A program made the position numbers and the translations under genes. Below the pieces are notes generated by a model, which saw only the letters and a list, made by a program, of their open reading frames with translations, ran no database searches and was not told the DNA's origin. A stretch of DNA of 19,510 nt from an uncultured Porphyromonadaceae bacterium (GTDB lineage Bacteria; Bacteroidota; Bacteroidia; Bacteroidales; Muribaculaceae): NCBI GenBank assembly GCA_900550645.1, contig URTA01000050.1, forward strand, positions 1 through 19,510. The letters are read 5' to 3'. This document shows positions 6,702-13,410 of the stretch, in pieces; position 1 is the first letter of the stretch, and each line of letters begins with the position of its first letter.

Positions 6702-7646
6702 CTATAGTTTATGTCTGCGTATTACGCGCTTTACGGCTTTGTTGCCGGAGCGGAGGATGTATATCCCCTTGTTCAGGCCAGTGAGGGCAGATGCGTCTGC
6801 GCCGCGCATCATCAGCGTGCCGTCGATTGAGTATACGTCAACCGTGCCGTCCACGTCGGCAGCCATGTCGTCAACGCCTACGCCGCTCTTAATTTTGAAT
6901 GCAGGGGCGATGGTCTGCACCATTGAGTTGCCGCTCGGGTCGGTCATGGTGATGCGCAGGTCGTACAGGTTGTTTGCGCTGCCGTTGGTAACGCCGGCAA
7001 ATGACACCTCGCTCATCTCCGCAAATCCCCAGTATGTCAGGTCGGGGCGTGCTGTAATTTCGAGGGGGTAGAAGCGTCCGGTGCCGTTGGGGGCGTATTC
7101 CACACGGGTATCGGTAGTGCCGAAATCGAACCATGTCTGTGTGCGTCCGTCGGGGAGCTGTCCGGAGTTGTAGACCAGGTCGCTGCCGCATAAGTATAGC
7201 TTGCCGTCGCCGGGTACGTTGAACTCATAGCCCACCTTGTCGTCAGTGGTGCGGAGCTGAAGCATCTGTATTGCCGGCGGCACGCCGTCTTCCTTGCTTT
7301 GGTCAAACTTGGCCTCGTATATCACCTTGCCAGCCACGCCGTCGAGCGTATAGTTCGGGTTCTCCATCTTCAGCTCGTATGAGCCGGGCTGGTAGCCCTC
7401 CGTTTCAGGCAGCGAGTATACCCATGACCAGAAGTTGCCATAATCGTTGAGCACTTCCTCGCCGTTCATCTTGAGCGAGAATGTCTGTGCTTTCAGGTCT
7501 GCCTGGCGTTGTTCGCCAAGCTGGCCGTAAGAGGTGATGTTGAATGAGGGTATCCATTTCTGGTAGTATGACTCGAACATCTTGGAGAGTGTAGCCACAT
7601 AGAAGGGTGCTGTCTCGCCGAGTGCCGTCGGCCGCTCGATAATCAT
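6702..7646 (-). CDS. N-terminally truncated S8 peptidase-like secreted protein (C-terminal part only)
   Basis: The 314 residues resemble the C-terminal half of large secreted Bacteroidales S8 (subtilisin-like) proteins. There is a beta-rich module with VPPAIQMLQLRTTDDKV, a later NLYDLRITMTDPSGN segment, and a sorting-like tail at about 265-314 (VDVYSIDGTL ... GLNKGIYILRSG) resembling type A T9SS C-terminal signals. There is no signal peptide and no Asp/His/Ser catalytic region. The first ATG follows an in-frame stop inside a promoter-like TAACTTTG, only 4 nt upstream. This suggests an N-terminal deletion remnant or an almost leaderless gene. It ends at a strong terminator. Without export it should be non-functional. 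The S8 link rests on recalled family sequence style and is moderately sure. Confidence 0.6.
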   Translation of the reverse strand: MIIERPTALGETAPFYVATLSKMFESYYQKWIPSFNITSYGQLGEQRQADLKAQTFSLKMNGEEVLNDYGNFWSWVYSLPETEGYQPGSYELKMENPNYTLDGVAGKVIYEAKFDQSKEDGVPPAIQMLQLRTTDDKVGYEFNVPGDGKLYLCGSDLVYNSGQLPDGRTQTWFDFGTTDTRVEYAPNGTGRFYPLEITARPDLTYWGFAEMSEVSFAGVTNGSANNLYDLRITMTDPSGNSMVQTIAPAFKIKSGVGVDDMAADVDGTVDVYSIDGTLMMRGADASALTGLNKGIYILRSGNKAVKRVIRRHKL

Positions 7647-7650
7647 GTTG

Positions 7651-7658
7651 CAAAGTTA
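7651..7658 (-). promoter_or_regulatory. Promoter-like -7 element abutting the S8-like fragment
   Basis: Minus-strand TAACTTTG at 7658-7651 ends 4 nt before the ATG at 7646. Initiation about 7 nt downstream would give a nearly leaderless mRNA. No TTG lies at the normal distance, so this may be chance or the scar of a rearrangement. Confidence 0.3.
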
Positions 7659-7726
7659 ATCCAACTGCGCGAAAAAACGCGCCCCTCCCCCGAAAAATCG
7701 CTCGCTGCAGCATCTCTGACCTGCCG

Positions 7727-7763
7727 AAAAAACAAGCGGGGATGCGCTGTGAAGCGCACCCCC
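7727..7763 (-). terminator. gapA terminator
   Basis: On the minus strand an 11-bp stem (7763-7753 with 7748-7738, one G-U pair, loop of 4 nt) is followed by CGCTTG and six T residues (7732-7727). It starts 43 nt after the gapA stop. Confidence 0.85.
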
Positions 7764-7806
7764 GGTATGGAGTCGGTGTCCCTGGCGTGGGGACTGTTGC
7801 GGCTTG

Positions 7807-8817
7807 TTAGCCGTTGACTTTCTTCATGTGGGCGATGAGGTCGAGCACCTTGTTGGAGTAGCCGATCTCGTTGTCATACCATGAAACGACCTTGACAAAT
7901 GTGTCTGTCAGGTATACGCCGGCGTTTGCGTCGAAGATTGACGTGCGGGTGTCGCCGAGGAAGTCTGAGCTTACCACAGCGTCTTCGGTGTAGCCGAGGA
8001 TGCCTTTCAGCTCGCCCTCAGAAGCCTCTTTCATTGCAGCGCAGATAGCCTCCTTGGTTGCGGGCTTGGCGAGGTTGACTGTCAGGTCAACAACGGAAAC
8101 GTCGAGAGTCGGCACGCGCATTGAGATGCCTGTCAGCTTGCCGTTGAGGTCGGGGATCACTTTTCCCACAGCCTTGGCAGCGCCGGTGGTTGAGGGGATG
8201 ATGTTGCCGGCGGCAGCACGTCCGCCGCGCCAGTCCTTCATCGAGGGGCCGTCAACGGTTTTCTGTGTAGCTGTTGAGGAGTGAACGGTGGTCATGAGGC
8301 CGTTGATGATGCCGAACTTCTCATTGAGCACCTTTGCTATAGGAGCAAGGCAGTTGGTGGTGCAAGAAGCGTTGCTGACGATCTTTGTGCCCTTGACGTA
8401 CTCGTTGTTGTTCACGCCGCATACGAACATGGGGGTGTCGTCCTTGGAGGGGGCAGACATCACCACATACTTGGCGCCGGCCTCGAGGTGAGCCTGTGAT
8501 TTTTCTTTTGTCAGGAACAGACCGGTAGATTCAACTACATACTCTGCGCCAGCAGCAGCCCAGTTGATTTCTTTCGGATCGCGGCAGGCGGTCACGCGGA
8601 TTTCCTTGCCGTTGACGATGAGCAGGCTCTTCTCGAGGTTGTAGTCCACAGTGCCCTCGAACTGGCCGTGCATCGTGTCGTACTTCAGCATGTATGCCAT
8701 GTAGTCAACGGGCAGCAAGTCGTTGATTGCTACCACCTCGATGTCGTCTCTTTTGGTAGAGGCGCGGAATACGAACCGCCCAATGCGGCCAAATCCATTA
8801 ATACCAACTTTTGTCAT
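7807..8817 (-). CDS. gapA: Glyceraldehyde-3-phosphate dehydrogenase, type I
   Basis: This enzyme oxidises glyceraldehyde-3-phosphate to 1,3-bisphosphoglycerate with NAD+ in glycolysis. The 336 residues are full length. The Rossmann motif INGFGRIGR is at 6-14. Asp33 in AINDL favours NAD over NADP. Catalytic Cys152 lies in SNASCTTNCLAP, with the partner His179 in TTVHS. The C-terminal SWYDNEIGYSNKV is typical. It is a single-gene transcript with its own terminator at 7727-7763. The leader is about 75 nt, AT-rich, and contains a 9-bp hairpin (8860-8887). Its -7 element mirrors that of the divergent mscL promoter. Confidence 0.97.
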   Translation of the reverse strand: MTKVGINGFGRIGRFVFRASTKRDDIEVVAINDLLPVDYMAYMLKYDTMHGQFEGTVDYNLEKSLLIVNGKEIRVTACRDPKEINWAAAGAEYVVESTGLFLTKEKSQAHLEAGAKYVVMSAPSKDDTPMFVCGVNNNEYVKGTKIVSNASCTTNCLAPIAKVLNEKFGIINGLMTTVHSSTATQKTVDGPSMKDWRGGRAAAGNIIPSTTGAAKAVGKVIPDLNGKLTGISMRVPTLDVSVVDLTVNLAKPATKEAICAAMKEASEGELKGILGYTEDAVVSSDFLGDTRTSIFDANAGVYLTDTFVKVVSWYDNEIGYSNKVLDLIAHMKKVNG

Positions 8818-8859
8818 TGCTATTCTATTTTTTGGTTGATAATATTTTTTCTAATTTTG

Positions 8860-8887
8860 TACTCCCGAATACCGTGAGTCGGGAGTA
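8860..8887 (-). promoter_or_regulatory. Hairpin in the gapA 5' leader
   Basis: TACTCCCGA (8860-8868) and TCGGGAGTA (8879-8887) are perfectly complementary, with a 10-nt loop. In the gapA mRNA the hairpin begins a few nucleotides after the expected start and is followed by an A/T-rich stretch. It could stabilise the mRNA, act as an attenuator, or be an operator in DNA. Confidence 0.6.
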
Positions 8888-8893
8888 TCCGAG

Positions 8894-8935
8894 TGCAAAA
8901 GTAACAATTAATTTTCATCTTGCGCTACTTTTGCA
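8894..8935. promoter_or_regulatory. Symmetric divergent promoters of gapA and mscL
   Basis: TGCAAAAGTA (8894-8903) and TACTTTTGCA (8926-8935) form a perfect 10-bp inverted repeat with a 22-nt spacer. Each arm contains a TAnnTTTG -7 element: TACTTTTG at 8903-8896 for gapA (minus) and at 8926-8933 for mscL (plus). The -7 elements are back to back, so any -33 contacts for one promoter fall near or inside the other. No clear TTG stands at standard spacing on either side. Confidence 0.6.
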
Positions 8936-9076
8936 TCGAATAAATTCCCTGTGCTGCTTACGGCGTCTGCAACATGTTGTCTTGCAACGCCGTTGCGCCG
9001 CTGGTGTCTCGCGGTATGCCTCGGGGGCTTTGCCCTCGTACAGTGAAAACGTTTCAACTACCAATAGACATAACGC

Positions 9077-9508
9077 ATGAAGAAATTTTTAGCAGACTTT
9101 AAGGACTTCGCCATGAAGGGGAATGTCCTCGACATGGCGGTCGGTGTGATCATAGGCGGCGCATTCGGCAAGATTGTCTCCTCGCTCGTCGATGACATCA
9201 TCATGCCCCTGTTTTCCGTCATAACCGGCGGTGACGGCTACAAGAACCTCAAGTATGTGGTCACCGAGGCCCAGCCGGCTTCGGACGGCGCGGCGGCTGT
9301 GCAGGAGGTGGCGATAAACTACGGCCTGTTCATACAGAACATCGTGGATTTCCTCATCATAGCGTTCAGCATATTCGTGTTTCTCAAGCTGATGATTAAG
9401 CTGAAAAGGAAGAAGGAGGAGAAGCCGGCGGAACCGGCCGGGCCGTCCAACGAGGAAGCGCTGCTCACCGAGATACGCGACCTGCTGAAAGAGAAGAACG
9501 GCAAGTGA
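9077..9508 (+). CDS. mscL: Large-conductance mechanosensitive channel
   Basis: MscL is a homopentameric inner-membrane channel that opens under membrane tension and releases solutes during osmotic downshock. The 143-residue product has the family's amphipathic N-terminus. The first transmembrane helix carries the pore motif VLDMAVGVIIGGAFGKIV at about 17-34, followed by SLVDDIIMP. A periplasmic loop comes next, then the second helix at about 90-108 (IVDFLIIAFSIFVFLKLM). The C-terminal cytoplasmic helix contains the Lys/Glu-rich stretch and ends LLTEIRDLLKEKNGK. The leader from the -7 element at 8926 is about 140 nt and contains small palindromes (CAACATGTTG, GCAACGCCGTTGC). Its stop overlaps the GTG of the acyltransferase gene. 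Confidence 0.97.
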   Translation: MKKFLADFKDFAMKGNVLDMAVGVIIGGAFGKIVSSLVDDIIMPLFSVITGGDGYKNLKYVVTEAQPASDGAAAVQEVAINYGLFIQNIVDFLIIAFSIFVFLKLMIKLKRKKEEKPAEPAGPSNEEALLTEIRDLLKEKNGK

Positions 9509-10560
9509 CGGCACCGACAGGCTCTCCGGCGGGCGGGGCTGTCACGCGCAAGCCGAGGCTTTCCAACATCGAGCTGCTGCGCCTCCTCTCCATGTTCATG
9601 GTGCTGGTGTTGCACGCTGACTATGCCGCGTTGGGCGTACCGGCGGCGGCAGACCTGTCCGTGTCGCCGGCAGACACGGCTGCAAGGGTGCTGCTCGAAC
9701 AGCTGTCGCTGGTGGCAGTCAACGTGTTTGTCCTCATCTCCGGGTGGTTTGGCGTGCGGCTGACCGTACGCTCCCTCGGGTCGCTGCTGTTTCAGGTGCT
9801 GTTTTATGCTGTGGTTATTGCGGCTGTAGTCGCGGTCGCGCTTGGCATACCGGCGGTGCAACGCCCCACGGCGTGGCTGACGCTTCTCCCGGGGTATCAC
9901 CATTGGTTCATAAGGTCGTATATCGGGCTGATGCTGCTGTCGCCGGTGCTGAATGCGTTTACCGCAAGCTGCACGGTGCGCCGTCTTGCCGCCGTCACTG
10001 GCTCGTTTTTCGCCTTCCAGACAGTCTACGGGTGGATATGCGGCGCAGACGGTTTCCTGAACGGCTATTCGCTGCTGTCGTTCATCGGGCTGTACCTGCT
10101 GGGTCACTTGGCGCACCGCTTGCAGTGGCATACACGGTGTCGGCGTGCCACGGTGTGGATATACCCCGGCTGCGCGGTTGCCAATACCGCAGTCACGTTT
10201 CTGGTGCTGGCTTGTCACGGCAGTGTGCCGGCATGGGTCAATTCATACAATTCTCCGCTCGTTATAGGCGGCGCGTTGGGGCTTGTGCTGACATTCGCGG
10301 GCATGAAGCCGTGGACGTCGCGCATGGTCAACGCCGCAGCCGCCTCATCGCTGGCGGTCTATCTGATACATTTCAATCCGTTGCTGTTTACGCATTACCT
10401 GGCCGCGAGCCGCAGCTTGTACCGTCATCTGCCGGCGGGCGCGGGCATGGTGGCTATACTGTTGTTTGCCGCCGCAGTGTTCTGCGCGTGCCTGGCGGTT
10501 GACCGTCTGCGCGTGTGGATAGTAGCCCCGCGGGGAATCGAACCCCGATCTAAGGTTTAG
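9505..10560 (+). CDS. Membrane acyltransferase (acyltransferase 3 family), end overlaps tRNA-Arg
   Basis: A polytopic membrane protein of 351 residues. RLSNIELLRLLSMFMVLVLH at about 18-37 is the typical first helix of acyltransferase-3 proteins, with the family's His37. VNVFVLISGWF follows at about 72-82, and further hydrophobic segments suggest roughly ten helices. Relatives transfer acetyl or other acyl groups to surface polysaccharides; the substrate here is unknown. The GTG start overlaps the mscL stop (GTGA, 9505-9508), implying coupling. The last residues, APRGIEPRSKV, are read from the antisense strand of tRNA-Arg, and the stop lies 38 nt inside that gene. Either the true C-terminus adopted tRNA antisense sequence, or the original end was lost. 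Confidence 0.88.
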   Translation: MTAPTGSPAGGAVTRKPRLSNIELLRLLSMFMVLVLHADYAALGVPAAADLSVSPADTAARVLLEQLSLVAVNVFVLISGWFGVRLTVRSLGSLLFQVLFYAVVIAAVVAVALGIPAVQRPTAWLTLLPGYHHWFIRSYIGLMLLSPVLNAFTASCTVRRLAAVTGSFFAFQTVYGWICGADGFLNGYSLLSFIGLYLLGHLAHRLQWHTRCRRATVWIYPGCAVANTAVTFLVLACHGSVPAWVNSYNSPLVIGGALGLVLTFAGMKPWTSRMVNAAAASSLAVYLIHFNPLLFTHYLAASRSLYRHLPAGAGMVAILLFAAAVFCACLAVDRLRVWIVAPRGIEPRSKV

Positions 10561-10594
10561 GAAACCCTTGTTCTATCCGTTGAACTACGAGGCT
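10523..10594 (-). tRNA. tRNA-Arg (anticodon CCT)
   Basis: Minus strand, 72 nt. The acceptor stem AGCCTCG/CGGGGCT has one G-U pair and discriminator A. The D arm is GTTC-AACGGATA-GAAC. The anticodon stem AGGGT/ACCTT encloses the loop TTCCTAA with CCT at the anticodon position. The T arm is CGGGG-TTCGATT-CCCCG. CCA is not encoded. It reads AGG arginine codons. A full Bacteroidetes promoter lies 16 nt upstream of the 5' end, and the 3' half is overlapped in antisense by the acyltransferase gene. Confidence 0.95.
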
Positions 10595-10610
10595 GTGCAG
10601 TTTCGGGTTG

Positions 10611-10641
10611 CAAATATACGTCTTTTTCGCGGATGCTGCAA
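10611..10641 (-). promoter_or_regulatory. tRNA-Arg promoter
   Basis: Minus-strand TTG (10641-10639), 20 nt, TATATTTG (10618-10611), then 16 nt to the mature tRNA 5' end. Same spacing as the ATPase promoter. Confidence 0.75.
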
Positions 10642-10712
10642 CACCAAACGCGCATGAATGGTTTTGAGCTGTGTTGTTTTGCTGCCACCTGAATAAACAG
10701 CAGCGGTCGTAA

Positions 10713-10884
10713 TTGTCCGCGTTTTACCTCGACTGGGTATGGACACGGCGTGCGGTGTCTGCCAGGATATCATTGCAGTTCAGCAATATACTCACTCGTC
10801 AACCTTCGGGTACGTGACCGGCACGCCGCGTCCATGCTTTGGCTGCGCAATAGCGACCCCATCGCCACGCGGGCAGCGGGACAA
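10713..10884 (+). ncRNA. Candidate rod-shaped structured RNA (6S-like layout)
   Basis: The outer stem is TTGTCC-GC (10713-10720) with GC-GGACAA (10876-10884), one bulge. The inner stem 10739-10753 pairs with 10821-10835 at 14 of 15 positions. Between them is an asymmetric bubble: an open 5' side and a 3' side with a small hairpin GCGA/TCGC (10853-10865). Inside the inner stem is a small hairpin ATTGC/GCAAT. A terminator follows directly at 10888. This closing stem, central bubble and long arm resemble 6S RNA, but no sequence match was tested. On the minus strand the single mismatch becomes a G-U pair, so orientation is uncertain. No clear plus-strand promoter is visible. Confidence 0.3.
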
Positions 10885-11018
10885 AAATAGCACCCGATTC
10901 ACATCGCGTGCTACCTTTTCTGTCGCAATTCAAATGAAAAAGAATTATCTTTGTTTTCTGCTTTTCTTGCTTATTCGTAAAACAGCATATTATCCAAATC
11001 AGATTCTATTGAATAATG
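10882..11018 (-). ncRNA. Candidate small RNA transcribed leftwards
   Basis: A full minus-strand promoter (11055-11025) and an intrinsic terminator (10913-10883) bracket about 137 nt with no useful reading frame. This is the layout expected of an independent small RNA. No family is recognised, and transcription is predicted from these signals only. Confidence 0.35.
10883..10919. terminator. Hairpin with T runs on both strands
   Basis: TAGCAC (10888-10893) and GTGCTA (10908-10913) pair, with an inner CGAT/ATCG stem after one mismatch. The minus strand continues into TTTTT (10887-10883) and the plus strand into CCTTTTC. It would end a leftward small RNA from 11018 or a rightward one from about 10713. 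Confidence 0.6.
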
Positions 11019-11024
11019 AACATG

Positions 11025-11055
11025 CAAAATTAGCGCATATATTGCGTCTGTGCAA
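11025..11055 (-). promoter_or_regulatory. Orphan minus-strand promoter
   Basis: TTG (11055-11053), 20 nt, then TAATTTTG (11032-11025) matches the Bacteroidetes consensus and has the same spacing as the tRNA-Arg and ATPase promoters. No protein gene follows it. Confidence 0.5.
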
Positions 11056-11150
11056 CGGCAAGGCGTGATATTTGCGTTAAATATTGCCAACACCGCGCCA
11101 CAATCGCGTTTTTCGCCTATTTTGCGTGACAATCGCCGCATGAAAAAGGT

Positions 11151-11215
11151 GGGATGCCATATCATGACATCCCTGACTTTCCGCTTAGCCTGACACCCGG
11201 GGATGTCAGGCTTTT
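11151..11215 (+). promoter_or_regulatory. Alternative hairpins ending in an intrinsic terminator
   Basis: The terminator stem GCCTGACA (11188-11195) with TGTCAGGC (11204-11211) is perfect, has an 8-nt loop and is followed by TTTT. Upstream, TGACATCCC (11165-11173) can pair either with GGGATG-CA at 11151-11159 or with GGGATGTCA at 11200-11208, which would break the terminator. This is attenuator-like geometry, though no gene directly follows. Confidence 0.5.
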
Positions 11216-11365
11216 GAATGACAGGCGGTTCGCATCGGCTGCATCCAGTCTTTAACTCTTATTCTTGCTAAATGAACAGATTCGGCTGCGGCCTCCCGGC
11301 CTGACAGAACCCAATTGTATCCATGCTAAAAATAATAACCTTGGGTTTTATTTCTTTGTCTGCTG

Positions 11366-11373
11366 CAAAGGTA
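11366..11373 (-). promoter_or_regulatory. Promoter-like -7 element in the non-coding region
   Basis: Minus-strand TACCTTTG fits TAnnTTTG. A TTG lies 16 nt upstream, which is short. Downstream is an 18-codon frame (ATG at 11321-11323) starting MDTIGF and no larger gene. Weak. Confidence 0.25.
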
Positions 11374-11734
11374 CACAGAATTTTTTGAACAACGAAATTT
11401 TTTGGGCGAAAAATTCGACAATATGCGGTTCTTATCATATATTCAGCGCGACAAATGCGCCGTTTCAACCCCATTTTTATGTTTGATGTGCGATTTGCGA
11501 TGTTTTCATATTGACAGGCATGGCGGCTGTTTCCGTTGCGGCTATACGCTGTTTGGCGGCGTTTTATCGTCTGACATGATATTTTGCACCTGTTGGCACG
11601 TAGAAGTTGTGGCACGAGGGTTGCCGCCGTTTCGGCTGGAAATTGGGTGTAGATAATTTTTTTCGCGCCCTGTCAGAAATATTGCAAATTTGGGCAAACC
11701 GTTCCGTGGTCTGCCCGCAAAATCACTATTACTT

Positions 11735-12097
11735 ATGAAAGAACTTATACTTGGACTGCTCGGCGGAGGAGCAGTGACGCAGCTGCTGAACACGTTGGCG
11801 ACGCTGCGTCAGAACCGCCGCCAGATCAACGCCGCCGCCCTCGGCACGGAAGTGGAGGCATTGGAAAAGACTATCACCGTGCTGTATGCCAACCAGGAAC
11901 GTCAAAATGCGCTGCACCGCGAGGAGGTGAAGGAGCTTCGCGGCGAGATAGCGGCATTGCGCCGCGAGAAGCAGGCATTGGAGGAGCGTGTGCGCCGCCT
12001 CGGCGAGCAGCTGCGCAAAGTCGCGCCGCGCATGATGCCGGAAGAGGGGCAGCTGCCTCTCTTCATCGGAGATGACAGCCGCCCCTCAGGGTGTTGA
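11735..12097 (+). CDS. Small phage-like membrane-anchored coiled-coil protein
   Basis: The 120-residue product has a short hydrophobic, glycine-rich N-terminus (MKELILGLLGGGAVTQLLNT). A charged heptad-like coiled coil follows from about residue 40 to 95 (ALEKTITVLYANQ ... EELRGEIAALRREKQALEE type), and the tail is proline/serine-containing. The layout strongly recalls small proteins of Bacteroides prophages that start with a Gly-rich anchor and continue as a coiled coil, but I cannot name a function. ATG 11735 is chosen over 11690 because it begins the membrane anchor. No clear promoter precedes it. A 9-bp bulged hairpin (11689-11721) lies just upstream. It converges on the C1 peptidase gene with a 16-nt gap. 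Confidence 0.7.
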   Translation: MKELILGLLGGGAVTQLLNTLATLRQNRRQINAAALGTEVEALEKTITVLYANQERQNALHREEVKELRGEIAALRREKQALEERVRRLGEQLRKVAPRMMPEEGQLPLFIGDDSRPSGC

Positions 12098-12113
12098 CCG
12101 TTCAGAAGCCGGT

Positions 12114-13343
12114 TTATTTGAACTTGTGGGCTATGTCCTTGGGCACAGCCTCCTTGTTGACGAGTATGTTGAGTGTCTTTGCGAGGAAATAGGGCATTGA
12201 CACATAGAAGTAGCCGCCGTAGAGCTGGTTGGTGTCCCAAGAGTTCTTGACCTTGTAGTAACGGTTGCCCTCCTGGTCCTCGGCGATGCCTACGATTACC
12301 ATGCCGTGGTCGTCGGTGGTCTCCTTGTTCTCAAACATCTGCTGGCGCATCTCCTGTGTCACGGTGATTTCCTTGACGGGGCCTTTGATGTCGAAGGTCG
12401 CGTTCTCGCGGTCCTTGTCGGAGAGCTGCACCCAGCGGGCGAGCTCGGAGCCTTCGAGGTCGGAGCCGGTCTTCTTCTCGGGCATCAGCGCATAACCCTG
12501 ACGCCACTTGAATCCGCCCTCACTCACGTCGGCTGCCCATACTACGGTGTATCCGTTGTTGATGGCGTTGTCAACGATAGCCTGCATCTCCTCCATTGGG
12601 ACATTTGTAGACGGCGCCCAGAGCCAGTTGTCAGCCACCTCGAGGGGGAATGAGGAGTAGAAGGGGTGGTGGGTGTAGCTTGTGATGCTGATGTAGTCGT
12701 CGGCGTTCAGGCCGAGAGCCTTGGCGTATGACTGCGGGGTGTATGTCTTGCCGTCAACGGTGAACTGCTCGGGCAGCTTGCCGAAGTAAGCGTCGAGGAT
12801 AGCGTCGAAGCCGTTCACCCATGCGGTGGAAAGCTTCTTGTTGCCGTTGCGCAGCACTGCGCCGAGGTATGATTTGAGCACATCCTCCAGCTCGTAGTGG
12901 TTATGCTTCTCCTCGCCGTAGTTGAGGCCGGAGTATACGCTTTCAGGCACGATGCCGTAGTTGCGCAGCGAATACATCACGTCTGCCGCGCCTCCGCCTT
13001 GTGCGAAGTTGACCTTGCCGTCCATTGAGATGTATTTCAGGGCCTTGTCATGGTAGCAGTGGCGGACGGTGAACATTTCGCTCAGGTCGAGCTCCGGGCC
13101 GCCCTTGCGCATGATTTCGTCCTCGAGGAACGTTGTGGTGCAGAAGCACCAGCATGTGCCGGACTTGTTCTGGTCGCGAACCGCGCCTGTGCGGACGACT
13201 TTGATGTCCTTGAATTTGAAACCGGTAGAGTCAGGTACGACCACCTTGTCGTCACCTGTTGAAGCAACATCTGTTGCGGTGTAGTGGGTTGCGGAAGCTG
13301 ACAGCGATGCGCAGACGGCAGCCCACAGGAGTATGTGTTTCAT
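12114..13343 (-). CDS. Secreted C1 cysteine peptidase, PepC/bleomycin-hydrolase-like
   Basis: A 409-residue papain-fold peptidase of the bleomycin hydrolase (C1B) type, probably an aminopeptidase. The ATG at 13343 begins a clear signal peptide (residues 1-18, MKHILLWAAVCASLSASA). The longer frame from 13406 would place the promoter inside the gene. The oxyanion Gln58 and nucleophile Cys64 are in DQNKSGTCWCF, His346 is in TDDHGMVIVGI and Asn367 in VKNSWD. Intracellular PepC lacks a signal, so this is an exported relative acting in the periplasm or outside the cell. A strong promoter lies 33 nt upstream, divergent from the 133-residue gene. A role in peptide scavenging is inferred. Confidence 0.92.
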   Translation of the reverse strand: MKHILLWAAVCASLSASATHYTATDVASTGDDKVVVPDSTGFKFKDIKVVRTGAVRDQNKSGTCWCFCTTTFLEDEIMRKGGPELDLSEMFTVRHCYHDKALKYISMDGKVNFAQGGGAADVMYSLRNYGIVPESVYSGLNYGEEKHNHYELEDVLKSYLGAVLRNGNKKLSTAWVNGFDAILDAYFGKLPEQFTVDGKTYTPQSYAKALGLNADDYISITSYTHHPFYSSFPLEVADNWLWAPSTNVPMEEMQAIVDNAINNGYTVVWAADVSEGGFKWRQGYALMPEKKTGSDLEGSELARWVQLSDKDRENATFDIKGPVKEITVTQEMRQQMFENKETTDDHGMVIVGIAEDQEGNRYYKVKNSWDTNQLYGGYFYVSMPYFLAKTLNILVNKEAVPKDIAHKFK

Positions 13344-13376
13344 GGTGTTTGGGTATTTGTATTTCCTTTGAGTGTG

Positions 13377-13407
13377 CAAACTTAGTAATAATAATTTAAT
13401 CCACAAA
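13377..13407 (-). promoter_or_regulatory. Promoter of the C1 peptidase gene
   Basis: Minus-strand TTTG (13407-13404), 19 nt, TAAGTTTG (13384-13377): the best consensus match in the window. Its -33 element lies directly in front of the divergent gene's ATG (13411), in that gene's translation initiation region. Confidence 0.75.
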
Positions 13408-13410
13408 GAG

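Larger units (their letters stand above)
10595..11734. other. 1.1-kb region without a credible protein gene
   Basis: Reading frames here are short, on both strands, and have no recognisable protein character. From the left the region holds the tRNA promoter and a rod-like self-complementary segment (10713-10884). A bidirectional terminator hairpin follows (10883-10919), then a minus-strand promoter (11025-11055). Next come alternative hairpins ending in a plus-strand terminator (11151-11215). A 7-bp inverted repeat AACCCAA/TTGGGTT (11308-11347) and a minus-strand TACCTTTG (11373-11366) follow. A plus-strand TATCTTTG without a -33 partner is at 10946-10953. From about 11400 to 11690 I see nothing assignable. 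The region is either RNA-rich or the decayed remains of an older gene. Confidence 0.6.

Noticed and set aside
9319..10218. Long minus-strand frame opposite mscL and the acyltransferase
   Set aside because: Arg/His/Pro-rich shadow of two clear genes, with no protein character of its own.
10523..10560. RGIEPRS as a real conserved protein motif
   Set aside because: This string is the well-known antisense translation of a tRNA T arm, so it carries no family information.
10882..10889. Minus-strand TATTTTTG as a promoter for the structured segment
   Set aside because: It is the T run of a good terminator hairpin and has no TTG at the right distance.
11268..11615. 115-residue minus-strand frame in the gene-poor region
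   Set aside because: Crosses a promoter-like element and has no protein-like pattern; no support for translation.
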